From: Pseudomonadota bacterium
GTDB taxonomy: Bacteria; Tectomicrobia; Entotheonellia; Entotheonellales; Entotheonellaceae
Direction of reading: 5' to 3'
NCBI GenBank assembly: GCA_005777235.1
Contig: SXND01000004.1
Coordinates: 1-55,316, forward strand
DNA: 55,316 bases
Made by a program: the position numbers and the translations under genes. A model generated the notes under the pieces. It saw only the letters and a program-made list of their open reading frames with translations. It was not told the DNA's origin and did no database searches. Shown piece after piece: positions 43,461-52,792 of this stretch; position 1 is the stretch's first letter; every line of letters starts with the position of its first letter.

Positions 43461-44687
43461 ATGGCGACACTCTGGAAGCAACGCTATGCCCAACGCACCC
43501 AGCGCATGCACAGTTCGGCCATCCGTGAACTGTTAAAACTCACCGAGCAGCCGGACGTTATTTCCTTCGCCGGAGGTTTGCCGGCAGCCGAGACCTTCCC
43601 CATCGCCGAGTTTCAAGAAGCCTGCGAAATGGTCCTGGCGGAGCATGGAGCCCAGGCGTTGCAATACGGTCCTACGGAAGGCTATCGCCCATTGCGCGAG
43701 ATGATTGCCCGCCATACGGCGCGCTATGGGATGCAGGTGAGGCTCGACAACATCCTCATCACCAGCGGCTCGCAACAGGCCCTCGATCTCGTGGGCAAAG
43801 TGTTCATCAACCCCGGCGATCACGTGCTGGTCGAACAGCCTACCTACCTCGGCGCCTTGCAGGCTTGGAATAGCTACCAGGCGGAATACCTCAGCGTGCC
43901 GCTGGACGCGGACGGGCTGTGCACCGACCAGCTCGCAGCGGCCCTGCGTGCCGGGCCGAAGTTTCTCTATGTCCTGCCCAATTTCCACAACCCAGCGGGC
44001 GTCACCCTGGCGCGCCAGCGGCGGGAACAGGTGGTAGCGTTGGCAGCGCACTATGGCGTGCCGATTCTGGAGGATGATCCGTATGGCCAACTGCGCTATG
44101 AAGGCGAGCATCTGCCCTCGCTGGTGAGCCTGGATGCGCGGCACCAAGGCGAGGCGCACACGCCGTATGACGGCAATGTCATCTACTTGAGCACCTTTTC
44201 CAAAACCCTGGCGCCCGGCTTGCGGCTGGGCTGGATCGTGGCCCCGGCCGAGGTCATCCAACGCCTCGTCCAGGCGAAACAGGGCTGCGACTTGCACACC
44301 AGCATGCTGATCCAAATGGTGGCCTATGAGGTGGCGCGTGGCGGCTTTCTGGATCAGCATGTGCGCGGCCTGCGTGCACTCTACCGGGAACGCCGCGACG
44401 CCATGCTGGCGGCCTTGCGCCAGCATTTCCCCCCGGGCATCACCTGGACGGAGCCGCAGGGCGGCCTCTTTCTCTGGGTGACGCTCCCGGAACGGCTCAA
44501 CGCCGCGGACATCTTGTCAGCGGCGCTGGCGGCCAACGTCGCCTTTGTCCCTGGGGCCGCCTTTTTTGCGCAGGGTGGGGGGCACAACACGATGCGCCTC
44601 AACTTTTCTTGCATGGCGCCAGAACGTATTGCCATAGGCGTCCAACGGCTGGGCCGCGTCATCGCCCAGTGTCTTGCCCAGGGCTGA
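43461..44687 (+). CDS. PLP-dependent aminotransferase, LysN/MocR type
   Basis: 408 residues; fold type I. Motifs: DVISFAGGLPAAETFP near the N-terminus, ALQYGPTEGYRPLREMIA, VLPNFHNPAGVTL, EDDPYGQLRYEG, and the PLP lysine in STFSKTLAPGLRLGWIVAP. Enzymes of this group transaminate 2-aminoadipate, aromatic or branched-chain amino acids. There is no N-terminal GntR domain, so it is the enzyme form and not a MocR regulator. GGGAG lies upstream of the ATG. Substrate not determined. Confidence 0.9.
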   Translation: MATLWKQRYAQRTQRMHSSAIRELLKLTEQPDVISFAGGLPAAETFPIAEFQEACEMVLAEHGAQALQYGPTEGYRPLREMIARHTARYGMQVRLDNILITSGSQQALDLVGKVFINPGDHVLVEQPTYLGALQAWNSYQAEYLSVPLDADGLCTDQLAAALRAGPKFLYVLPNFHNPAGVTLARQRREQVVALAAHYGVPILEDDPYGQLRYEGEHLPSLVSLDARHQGEAHTPYDGNVIYLSTFSKTLAPGLRLGWIVAPAEVIQRLVQAKQGCDLHTSMLIQMVAYEVARGGFLDQHVRGLRALYRERRDAMLAALRQHFPPGITWTEPQGGLFLWVTLPERLNAADILSAALAANVAFVPGAAFFAQGGGHNTMRLNFSCMAPERIAIGVQRLGRVIAQCLAQG

Positions 44688-44774
44688 AACCTGAGGCGCC
44701 ACGGGCGGCCCGGATGTCGCGGCCGAGAGGACAGAGCCGGCACACCATATCACGACAACGAAAGGTGGTACACG

Positions 44775-47048
44775 ATGGCACACGAGAGTTGGGAGGCAGT
44801 ATGGGCACGCGTCCGTGCGGGACAGCACGCCGTGGTGATCGGCGCCGGGCCTCTACCCCCGGCACCACAGGATCTGTCGATGCTCCATGTGCATTGCGCC
44901 GAGACCAACGCCCAGGGTGGCGTCATGGCGGCAGTCCAGCGCCATCTGGAGCGTCTTCTCGGCGACGCCCTCTCGCCAGCCGAGCTGGGATCTGGCCCCG
45001 CCGGGCTAGGGGTACGTCATCGCCTCCTGGACGACTTGCCTGGGCCATCCCTGGCGGCGCAGCTGGTGGAGGCCTGCAACCGGCTCGCCGACCATCGTCC
45101 TGGGCACCTGGGGCTGCTGGTGGAGGCGATCGACGCCGCGGACAGCGCTTCGGTGCGCACCCTGGCGCAGATGCTCCAGCCCCCAGGCTGGTTGCGGCTG
45201 CCGCTCCTGGTGACCGTGCGCAGTACGCCGCAAGGCGCTGTGGCCGAGTTGGTCTATCTGCTGTGCCATGAGGCAGACACGGCGGCGGTGTTTGACATGC
45301 CGGTGGAGACGGCGCCGGAGGAGGCAGCAAGCCCATATGCGTGGCGAGATCTGCCGCCCGAGGTGCTGCGTGTCCTGCGGGCGGGCGCGGTGATTGGCAC
45401 CACGTTTGAGGCCACCCTGGTGGCGCGCTTGCTCGACGAACCGGTCGGCGTGGTCTTAGAAAGACTGCAATGGGCGGTGGATGCTGGGGTGCCGCTGGTG
45501 GATCGCGGCGAGGGACGCTTCGTCGTTGCGCCGGCGACGATCAGCGCCTTGCAATGCCATCTGACGCCGTCGCTCCTAAGCTTCTGGCACGCCCGTCTCG
45601 GTGAGCTGCTGCGCGAACGGTCGGCAAGTGTGGTCCAGACCCCGAGGCCAGCCCCCGTTGCACCCTACCGTGACGTTGACGCGGCAGACCTCCAAGAGGA
45701 TGTGCCACCCCAGCCACCCCTGGAGCGCTATGCTGCGCTGTTTGCCCCAACACCGCAGACGTGGCCCGCCGAGCCCCTGCCAAGCCTGGGCACCATGGCA
45801 CCGACCCCAGCCGCTGGTGCTCCACGCCAGCGGGATGGCTGGGCCCGGCCCACTGCGGACGTGCCCGGCAACCCGACCCGCGCCGCAGCGCACTTGCAGG
45901 CGGCCGGCCGTGCCGAGGAGGCAGTGGCCCAGTACCTGGCTGCCATACGCGAGGTCGCCGCCCACGGCGATACCCACCGGGCGTATGCCTTAACCGAGCA
46001 GGCCCTGCAACTGCTCGACACCCTGCCACCTTCGCGTGGACGTACCATGCTCCACGCCCAGCTCTGGCTCGAACGCGGACGCCTGCAGTGGCACGGGATG
46101 CTGGCGGGCGCGCCGTTTACCCTGCAGGATGCGCTGGTGTCGGTCGAGACCGCGACCACGGCATTGCCACCAGACGCTCCAGCGGTCGTGCGTGGCGACT
46201 GCGCCGCAGTCAGCGCGGGCATCTGTTACGACCTCGGCGATATGGGGGCGCTGCACCGCGCCCTGGCGGTGTTGACCGCATGCAGTCAACGCCTCATGCA
46301 GGCGCATGAGCCGCACCTGGCGGCGCGTTTGCTTAACGATCAGGCGGCCATCTACGTCCGCCTCGGCGACCCGGGCCGGGCCACGCACTTCCTGGCCCAG
46401 TCTCGCGCCCTGTTCGAGGGCGTGCTGCGCCAGGATCCGCACGACCGCGTCGCCATGGAGGAGTTGGCAGAAACCGACCACCTGCTGGCCCGGCTGCCGT
46501 TGCATGCCCCATTGCGTGCCGGGTGCGAGGCCGAGTCCATCGCGGTGGGCCTGGAGCACGCCCGTGCCGCCGCACAAGCCTATGAGCCGCTTGGGCAGCA
46601 TCACCATCTGGCCCGGGTGTGGGAGACCATGGGGCGGCTGGCGTTGCAAGGCGGGCAACTCGCCCAGGCCCAGGAACACCTGACGGCCGCGCATACCCTC
46701 CAACAACAGCTGGGTGATGTCACTGGCCTGGCACGCTCCACGGCCGCGCTCGCCGATCTGTGCCTGCGGGCTGGACAGTGGGAGGAGGCGATGGCACTGC
46801 TCGCCGCTTCTATGGAGCTCAATGTGACCAAGGGCTCTCCCATCGGGCTGGCGTTTAATCGACGTGCCTTGCACACCCTGGCCCAGGCCAGCGCCCAGGC
46901 CCCTGGTGCAGACGAGGCGCGCTGGCGTAGCGCCTTGCAGGAGATCGAAGGGCGTCTGGTCCAAGCGGAGTCGCTCTTTGGTCGGATGGCATTGCCAGGG
47001 GAGTATGGCAACGACGTGGCGGGTCTGGCCGCAAGGTCGATGGCGTAA
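44775..47048 (+). CDS. Degenerate STAND-type ATPase fused to TPR repeats
   Basis: 757 residues. The N-terminal 230 resemble the AAA domain of large regulators such as LuxR-LAL or the CyaA type (QHAVVIGAGPL, LGLLVEAIDAADSASVRTLA, then the winged-helix DLPPEVLRVLRAGAVIGTTF), but the Walker A GxxGxGK(S/T) is missing and the Walker B Asp is Glu. About 100 residues of Pro-rich linker follow (380-ish end), then TPR-like helical pairs to the C-terminus (AAHLQAAGRAEEAVAQYLAA, LARVWETMGRLALQGGQLAQ, STAALADLCLRAGQWEEAMA). It probably acts as an ATP-independent scaffold. AAAGGTGG is upstream of the ATG. No partner is evident. Confidence 0.7.
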   Translation: MAHESWEAVWARVRAGQHAVVIGAGPLPPAPQDLSMLHVHCAETNAQGGVMAAVQRHLERLLGDALSPAELGSGPAGLGVRHRLLDDLPGPSLAAQLVEACNRLADHRPGHLGLLVEAIDAADSASVRTLAQMLQPPGWLRLPLLVTVRSTPQGAVAELVYLLCHEADTAAVFDMPVETAPEEAASPYAWRDLPPEVLRVLRAGAVIGTTFEATLVARLLDEPVGVVLERLQWAVDAGVPLVDRGEGRFVVAPATISALQCHLTPSLLSFWHARLGELLRERSASVVQTPRPAPVAPYRDVDAADLQEDVPPQPPLERYAALFAPTPQTWPAEPLPSLGTMAPTPAAGAPRQRDGWARPTADVPGNPTRAAAHLQAAGRAEEAVAQYLAAIREVAAHGDTHRAYALTEQALQLLDTLPPSRGRTMLHAQLWLERGRLQWHGMLAGAPFTLQDALVSVETATTALPPDAPAVVRGDCAAVSAGICYDLGDMGALHRALAVLTACSQRLMQAHEPHLAARLLNDQAAIYVRLGDPGRATHFLAQSRALFEGVLRQDPHDRVAMEELAETDHLLARLPLHAPLRAGCEAESIAVGLEHARAAAQAYEPLGQHHHLARVWETMGRLALQGGQLAQAQEHLTAAHTLQQQLGDVTGLARSTAALADLCLRAGQWEEAMALLAASMELNVTKGSPIGLAFNRRALHTLAQASAQAPGADEARWRSALQEIEGRLVQAESLFGRMALPGEYGNDVAGLAARSMA

Positions 47049-47343
47049 GTCCTACGCCTGGCCTTTGATTGGCTGCCCAGGTGCCCGGCCCTGTGCCGAG
47101 CTCCTGGCCGTGTCGTACAGACGGAATAGGCAGGGACGGCGCGGGGCCTCTGGCCTCGCGTGTAGGGTGCCATCGGCTGTGTCATCCCTTCCCAGGCATA
47201 GCACCAGGGACTGTCCTCAAGCTGGCATGCCTTTTGCTCCGAGTGTGAGGAAGAGGCGTTGCGGCTCATCTGCTGGCGGTAGAGCCCGCTGGCAGGTGCA
47301 GGCAGAGACCACAAAGCTGGTTCATGAGCAAGTGAGGTAGGAT

Positions 47344-47538
47344 ATGCCAACGGTCAGAGTACTACTGAAACATCCTGAGCAAGGCGAAAAGCATAAAATT
47401 TATCACGATGTGGAAGCCCGGATTAGCACGACGAATATCCTCCACGTCACCCGGGGCGGGGGGGATGCCATTGCGGAGTTTCAAGCCGATGCGTACTTTT
47501 ATTGGGAATATGTAGAATACGCGCATGGGCAACCCTAG
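47344..47538 (+). CDS. Small orphan protein
   Basis: 64 residues: MPTVRVLLKHPEQGEKHKIY, then the mid part NILHVTRGGGDAIAEF and the aromatic end DAYFYWEYVEYAHG. The ATG is preceded by GAGGTAGG at 47333-47340. Three short strands and an aromatic tail suggest a compact folded domain. The 295 bp before it hold no other gene. I do not recognise the family. Confidence 0.55.
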   Translation: MPTVRVLLKHPEQGEKHKIYHDVEARISTTNILHVTRGGGDAIAEFQADAYFYWEYVEYAHGQP

Positions 47539-47725
47539 AGGGCGGCGGTGACTGCCTGGCAGTTGTCAACCTGTCGGGAAGGGAGCGGTGCATGACCAGA
47601 CCTCGTGTCGGGTGTGGTCTTGGAAGGTGCGCTCTGGTAAGCCTTGGGGAACTGTTGGAGCCGAGAGGAGCACGGGCCATGTTTGGCAGGCGTTTCTGTG
47701 TACCGCTCCCCGGTGTAGATAGGAC

Positions 47726-48497
47726 GTGGCGTTAGGCGCCAAAGGCGTGGAGGCAAACCTCACAAGGGAACCCTTGCTTGGACACCAGACCCTGCGCGCT
47801 CTGCGCCAGCCCGCAGAGCTATGCGGGACTTGCGACGAGCAGCGCCGCGCCATGGTGACAACCCAGATCGCGGCGCGTGGTATGACCGACCCGGCGGTCC
47901 TTGCGGCCATGCGCACGGTGCCACGCGAGGCGTTTGTGATACAGCGTGCCGTGCGCCTATGACGAGAGGCCGTTGCCCATTGGCGGAGGGCAGACGATTT
48001 CGCAGCCCTATATTGTGGCGCTCATGGCCGAGGCCTTGCAGTTATCCACCACGGATCGGGTCTTAGAAATTGGTACGGGGTCGGGATACGCCACCGCACT
48101 GCTCAGTTGCCTGGCAGCGCAGGTCTACACGGTAGAGCGGCTCGCCGTGTAGTACTGTATGGTCCTCAGTCGCCTCCGCACCCTGGGCTACGCCAATGTG
48201 CTGGTGCATCTTGGTAACGGCACCCTGGGTTGGCCTGAGCACGCGCCCTACGACGGCATTGTGGTGATGGCCGGCGGGCCAGCGGTGCCGACCGCCCTGC
48301 AAGACCAGTTGGCCGTGGGCGGACGTCTGGTGCTGCCCGTGGGCGCCCGTCCCACCCGCCAGACCCTGGTCCGTGTCAGGCGGACCAGCGACACCACGTA
48401 TGCCCAGGAGGATCTGGGCGCAGTATGCTTTGTGCCGTTGATTGGCACCCAGGGCTGGCCCAAGGCGCAGCCTCTTGGTGAGACGTCGGCTTGGTGA
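47726..48497 (+). pseudogene. pcm: Broken protein-L-isoaspartate O-methyltransferase
   Basis: Homology runs through two frames. The first (to 47962) has QRRAMVTTQIAARGMTDPAV and RTVPREAFV. A frameshift at about 47945-47960 leads to [20 protein letters not shown], which is followed by the SAM-binding [16 protein letters not shown]. That frame hits TAG at 48150-48152 and continues as RLRTLGYANVLV and PYDGIVVMAGGPAVPTAL. Two lesions make it dead unless both are sequence errors. The active gene would repair isoaspartyl residues in damaged proteins. No proper start is seen; the frame opens at GTG 47726 without homology until about 47830. Confidence 0.85.
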
Positions 48498-48597
48498 CAG
48501 ATTGTCCGTGTGTCGGCGGATCTTTTGTCACCAATGGTCCAGGGGACACGCCGCGTAGTGATTCGATGCCTCGCATCTCACGTAGGGAGACACATTC

Positions 48598-48702
48598 ATG
48601 GACGAACATCCCAAAGGCGCGCTCACCTTTATGCTCATTTACCTGGCGTTTCTGACCCTCATCTGGGTCAACGCGTATCTCCGACTCTGGTTGAAAGGAT
48701 GA
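48598..48702 (+). CDS. Cytochrome c oxidase subunit IIa (ba3 type)
   Basis: 34 residues, too short for most gene callers: MDEHPKGALTFMLIYLAFLT then LIWVNAYLRLWLKG. A single membrane helix with short charged ends, exactly what subunit IIa of ba3-type oxidases looks like. AGGGAG lies 9 bases before the ATG, and the stop lies 7 bp before the subunit II gene. First gene of the oxidase operon. Confidence 0.85.
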   Translation: MDEHPKGALTFMLIYLAFLTLIWVNAYLRLWLKG

Positions 48703-48709
48703 CGCCACC

Positions 48710-49198
48710 ATGCAACGCCATACTACTTTATATCTTTACGAACTGGCCTGGATGCTGCCCAGCGTGGCACTGCCCGTCGGCATGCTGGCAGCCCTGGCAG
48801 TGACGGCGTTTGGGGCCCACATTGGCTTGCCAGGGGAGGCCGGACGCGTCAATCCCGTCACGGTGATGCAGACCGCGCCGTTCAACCAGCCGGGCCTGGT
48901 GGAGATCGCTCCCGGGCGCTATGAGGCCCGCATCCTCGCCGGGATCTGGTTTTTTAGCCCGGCGGAGATTCGCGTGCCCGAGGGCTCGGAAGTGACCTTT
49001 GTGATGACCAGCAAGGACGTCATCCATGGGTTTATGCTGCGGGCGGCCAATCTCAACGCCATGCTCCTGCCCGGGCAGGTGACGCGTGTGACGGCGCGTT
49101 TTCCGCAGGCGGGAACGTATCCCTACCTGTGCCACGAGTATTGCGGTATCGCCCATCATATCATGTGGGGCAAGGTGATTGTCGAACCCCGGTCGTAG
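48710..49198 (+). CDS. Cytochrome c oxidase subunit II, ba3 type
   Basis: 162 residues: one N-terminal membrane helix (LPSVALPVGMLAALAVTAFG), then a periplasmic cupredoxin domain that holds the CuA centre. Ligands: the His in KDVIHGFMLRAANL and the block CHEYCGIAHHIMWG with two Cys, Glu, His and Met. Electrons enter from cytochrome c here and pass to subunit I. The single helix and short length are typical of the B-type (ba3) oxidases, in contrast to the two-helix subunit II of A-type enzymes. Confidence 0.93.
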   Translation: MQRHTTLYLYELAWMLPSVALPVGMLAALAVTAFGAHIGLPGEAGRVNPVTVMQTAPFNQPGLVEIAPGRYEARILAGIWFFSPAEIRVPEGSEVTFVMTSKDVIHGFMLRAANLNAMLLPGQVTRVTARFPQAGTYPYLCHEYCGIAHHIMWGKVIVEPRS

Positions 49199-49224
49199 TC
49201 TGACCGCAGCAAAGGAGGACAACG

Positions 49225-50880
49225 ATGGCTCATGCGGCTGACCACACACAGACCTTTCCCTCGGAACGGCGCCTGACTGGGGCGTATCTCCTGGTGGCAC
49301 TCCTGGCCCTGTTCGTGGGGGTGGTGACCGGCCTGTTCCAGGCCCTGTCCCATGCCGGGCTCAACCTCTATCCCCAGCTCACGCCGGTGCTGGCGTCCTA
49401 TTACCAGGGCCTCACCCTCCACGGGGTGATGAATGCCCTGGTATGGACCACCTTTTTTATCTGTGGCTTCTTACAGTTCATCGCCACGCGTGCCCTCGGC
49501 AGACCCCTGGCCAGCCATGGCTTGGCGTGGGCTACGTACGGGCTCATGACTGGTGGCCTCGTACTGGCGGCGATCCCCCTGTTGGGCAATGCGGCCACGG
49601 TGATGTTTACCTTCTACCCGCCCCTACTCGCCCATTGGGCCTTCTATGTCGGACTTACCCTGGTGGTGGTGGGTACCTGGCTGGTGACGCTGAATCTGGT
49701 CTGGACCTACCGTTCCTGGCGGGCCGCGCATGCCGGCCAGCGCACGCCCTTAGCCGCCTTTATGACCCTGGTGACGTTTGCCATGTGGTGTATCGCTTCC
49801 CTCGGCCTGGCCGCCGAAATGCTGGGTATGCTCATTCCGTGGTCACTGGGGTGGCAGACCGGCACGGACCCGCTGCTGGCCCGGACACTGTTCTGGTTCA
49901 CCGGCCATCCCCTTGTGTATTTCTGGCTCCTGCCCACCTACGTCTCCTGGTATACGCTGGTGCCCAGGCAGGCTGGTGGCCGCCTGTTTAGCGATCCGAT
50001 GGCCCGCGCCTCGTTCCTGCTCTTCCTGCTGCTGTCCACGCCAGTGGGCCTGCACCATCAGTTTACTGATCCCGGCATTGGCCAGGGCTGGAAACTCTTT
50101 CACGCCTTTCTCACCTTTGCGGTGTTTTTTCCGAGTCTGCTCACATTCTTCAATGTCGTGGCCTCGCTGGAAAGTGGTGCCCGGGCACGTGGTGGTACGG
50201 GGCTGGTGCGTTGGTTTGGGAAGTTGCCCTGGGGCGACCCGTCGGTGACCGCCCAGGTGCTGGCTATGCTGCTCTTCGCCTTCGGTGGCATTGGGGGGTT
50301 GATCAACGCGTCGTATAGCGTCAACCTGGTGGTCCATAACACTGCGTATATCGTGGGCCATTTCCATCTCACGGTCGGGACGGCCGTGACGCTCTCCTTT
50401 ATGGGCATCACCTACTGGCTGGTCCCCGTGCTGCGCGGCAGGGGCCTGTGGAGTGCGCGCCTGGCGTTGCTGCAGAGCTGGTTGTGGTTTGTCGCTATGG
50501 GGCTGTTTTCGTTTGCGCTGCATGACCTGGGAATGCTGGGCATGCCGCGGCGCACCATGATCAGTGCCGCGCCGTACCTGCAGCCGGAATGGCACGCCCT
50601 GCAAGTGTTGGTGGGCCTTGGCGGGTCGCTGCTGTTTGTCAGTGCCCTGTTGTATTTCTTCAACCTGTGCATGACCTGTGTGGCGTCGCGTGCCCCAGCC
50701 CCCGAGATGCCGACCTTCGCCGAAGCCCTTTCAGGGCCCGAGGAGGGCCCGGCCATCCTGGAGCGCTGGCAGCCATGGCTGGTGTTGACGGTGATTTTTC
50801 TCGTGTTGGCCTATGCGCATCCGCTCATCCACCTGGTGAGTAACACGACGCTCAATGTGCCGGGGATGCGTGTCTGGTAG
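49225..50880 (+). CDS. Cytochrome c oxidase subunit I, b(o/a)3 type
   Basis: 551 residues and about 13 membrane helices. Haem and CuB ligands: LTLHGVMNALVWTTFF (low-spin haem His), FTGHPLVYFWLLPTYVSWY (CuB His and the cross-linked Tyr), LHHQFTDPG (CuB His pair) and HNTAYIVGHFHLTVG (haem His pair). B-type enzymes have high oxygen affinity and weaker proton pumping, suited to low oxygen. AAAGGAGG precedes the ATG. No subunit III or haem-synthesis gene follows, which is normal for this class. Some B-type oxidases also reduce NO, relevant given the nor genes. Confidence 0.95.
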   Translation: MAHAADHTQTFPSERRLTGAYLLVALLALFVGVVTGLFQALSHAGLNLYPQLTPVLASYYQGLTLHGVMNALVWTTFFICGFLQFIATRALGRPLASHGLAWATYGLMTGGLVLAAIPLLGNAATVMFTFYPPLLAHWAFYVGLTLVVVGTWLVTLNLVWTYRSWRAAHAGQRTPLAAFMTLVTFAMWCIASLGLAAEMLGMLIPWSLGWQTGTDPLLARTLFWFTGHPLVYFWLLPTYVSWYTLVPRQAGGRLFSDPMARASFLLFLLLSTPVGLHHQFTDPGIGQGWKLFHAFLTFAVFFPSLLTFFNVVASLESGARARGGTGLVRWFGKLPWGDPSVTAQVLAMLLFAFGGIGGLINASYSVNLVVHNTAYIVGHFHLTVGTAVTLSFMGITYWLVPVLRGRGLWSARLALLQSWLWFVAMGLFSFALHDLGMLGMPRRTMISAAPYLQPEWHALQVLVGLGGSLLFVSALLYFFNLCMTCVASRAPAPEMPTFAEALSGPEEGPAILERWQPWLVLTVIFLVLAYAHPLIHLVSNTTLNVPGMRVW

Positions 50881-51242
50881 GAGGGAGAGGGGATTCCAGT
50901 AGGACACGACAGGCCGGCAGGTTGCTGTCGTGCCTGCGCATAAGGATAGTGGTACTACCACACTAGAACCCCCTGGCCTGAGGGGCACTTTGTGCTGGAA
51001 CCCTGCCCCGTGGTACCCCCGTTGCTCGAAGAGGTCTGCAAACGTGCGATGGCGCTGCCTGAAGCCACATGCGGGGCAGGGGAGAGCCGCTGCAACAGCT
51101 GGGAAAAAAGCGTAGGCATGATCGACACCTTCTAAGCCAGATGACGTGCACCAGCTTGACACGTCCCCAAGTACACGGTAGCCTGTGCCCGTAGGGAGAG
51201 GCTATCGTTTAGGCACCACAGACAGCACGGAGGACTCCGACC
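50881..51242. other. 362-bp intergenic stretch after the oxidase operon
   Basis: No supported gene. A minus-strand frame (50731-51162) contains CPACGFRQRHRTFADLFEQR, which has a zinc-ribbon look, but no start signal or family match; it may be a relic. No clear terminator is seen. Confidence 0.4.
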
Positions 51243-51983
51243 ATGTATGCCCCAGATATTCACGCCGATATGATGCAGTATCCCAGCCAGGATGGCACCG
51301 CCATCAATGCTTACTTCAGTCGTCCGGCTGCACAAGGACGCTATCCCGGTGTGGTGGTGATTATGGAGGCTTTTGGCTTGAACGATCACATCAAAGACGT
51401 GGCCCGGCGCTTTGCCGAGCAGGGGTATCTGGCCATTGCCCCAGATATGTATACGCGTGAGGGTTCGCCTGACGCCACCGTCATGGATGAAGTGATCAAA
51501 ACCATGTTCTCCGTCCCGGACACGCAGGCCGTGGCTGACCTGGAAGGGGCGATTACTTATCTCAAAGGGCAGTCCGACTCCAATAGCAAAGTGGGGGCGA
51601 TCGGTTTTTGCTCAGGCGGGCGCTATACCCTCATCATCGGTTGCAAGAGCCGCAACCTCGACGCCGCGGTGGATTCCGCCGGTGGCTTCATCATTCAAGA
51701 GCAGCACACGCCGCAGCGGCCCGTGTCGCCCATTGACATGGTGCCCACCCTCGGGTGTCCCTTACTGGGTCTGTTTGGCGAAGAAGACGCCAATCCGTCG
51801 CCAGCGCATGCGGCGCGCCTCAAGGAAGAACTGGACAAACACGGCAAAACCTACGAATTCCGGATGTATCGCAACGCCGGACACGCCTTCTTTGCCGACT
51901 ACCGGCCGAGCTATCGCCCCGTGGCGGCGCAGGATATGTGGCACCGCGTCCTGACCTTCTACGGACAGCACTTGCAGGGATAG
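51243..51983 (+). CDS. Dienelactone hydrolase family protein
   Basis: 246 residues, alpha/beta hydrolase. The nucleophile is Cys in GFCSGGRYTLI, the acid is Asp in FGEEDANPSP and the base is His in AGHAFFADY. This Cys-Asp-His triad is typical of carboxymethylenebutenolidase (dienelactone hydrolase), which opens dienelactones in chlorocatechol breakdown; many genomic homologues have other, unknown ester substrates. GGAGG lies upstream of the ATG. The neighbours give no degradation pathway. Confidence 0.9.
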   Translation: MYAPDIHADMMQYPSQDGTAINAYFSRPAAQGRYPGVVVIMEAFGLNDHIKDVARRFAEQGYLAIAPDMYTREGSPDATVMDEVIKTMFSVPDTQAVADLEGAITYLKGQSDSNSKVGAIGFCSGGRYTLIIGCKSRNLDAAVDSAGGFIIQEQHTPQRPVSPIDMVPTLGCPLLGLFGEEDANPSPAHAARLKEELDKHGKTYEFRMYRNAGHAFFADYRPSYRPVAAQDMWHRVLTFYGQHLQG

Positions 51984-52091
51984 CAGGAGCACCGGCTTGA
52001 TTCCCGCGCGCGACATTGGGTACGCTGCAAGAGCAAGCGAGCGCCTCTGGCCGTGCAGCCAAGGCTTACACCATGGAAATGGAGACACGTG

Positions 52092-52424
52092 ATGGCAGCA
52101 CCTTTTACGGTGACAGCGACGAATTTTGAGACGGAAGTCCTGCAGTCAACGACCCCCGTGTTGATTGACTTCTGGGCGCCGTGGTGTGGTCCGTGCCGCA
52201 TGATTGCGCCCTCTGTCGAGGAGATGGCGACGCAATATGATGGCAAACTGAAAGTCGGCAAGCTCAACGTCGATGACCACCCGTCGGTGGCACAACGCTA
52301 TAACATTACGGGTATTCCGGCGCTGCTGTTTTTTGAGGGCGGCAGCGTGGTGGATACCGTAGTGGGGGCGGTGCCCAAGAGTACGTTGCAGAAGCGGGTG
52401 GACGACGTCCTGAGCAAAGCCTAG
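52092..52424 (+). CDS. trxA: Thioredoxin
   Basis: 110 residues with the WCGPC active site in LIDFWAPWCGPCRMIAPSVE and the cis-Pro in ITGIPALLFFEGG. It is soluble, with no signal peptide, so it acts in the cytoplasm as a general dithiol reductant. ATG 52092 follows GGAGA by 7 bases; the frame extends upstream to 52053 but with no ribosome site. It sits next to the dienelactone hydrolase gene without an obvious link. Confidence 0.95.
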   Translation: MAAPFTVTATNFETEVLQSTTPVLIDFWAPWCGPCRMIAPSVEEMATQYDGKLKVGKLNVDDHPSVAQRYNITGIPALLFFEGGSVVDTVVGAVPKSTLQKRVDDVLSKA

Positions 52425-52464
52425 CGGTCCATGTCGTCAGTCGGGCACCAAGCGAGACGATCTC

Positions 52465-52527
52465 GCGGGCAAGGCCCGCTCGTACAGGGAGTAGCACGTG
52501 TGTCTGCCTTGTGTACGAGCGGGCCTT
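52465..52527. repeat. Compound palindrome of the GCGGGCC REP family
   Basis: The left arm is GCGGGCAAGGCCCGC (52465-52479), itself a hairpin with a 3-base loop. AAGGCCCGCTCGTAC (52471-52485) is exactly complementary to GTACGAGCGGGCCTT (52513-52527). It lies just after thioredoxin and may act as a terminator. The rest of the 368-bp gap up to the MATE gene holds no supported gene. Confidence 0.7.
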
Positions 52528-52792
52528 CTGCGTTGTGGGCTTGGAGAGATGCGGTCTTGCCACACAAACCCTGGAGGTGTGAGGTGCCACCTACCTAGCA
52601 ACGGCGGAGCGGGGCCAGGCACTTGGGATGCAGCCCTGGCGCTGGGGTATGCCAGTCAACGCACGCCATCCAGGGTCATGCCGTGGTCCCTGGTGGCGCC
52701 GATCTGTTGCTCGCCCACACTGAACAACGGCATGGCCCGGACGGCCACCCTCGTGTGCTGTACAACGCCACCTGACTGTGGATACTCTCTTG

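Noticed and set aside
12427..48497. UAG as a sense codon in this organism
   Set aside because: Many intact genes end in TAG with no conserved sequence beyond it (norB, cobQ, oxidase subunits I and II, thioredoxin, dienelactone hydrolase). Two of the three affected genes also carry frameshifts. Decay is simpler.
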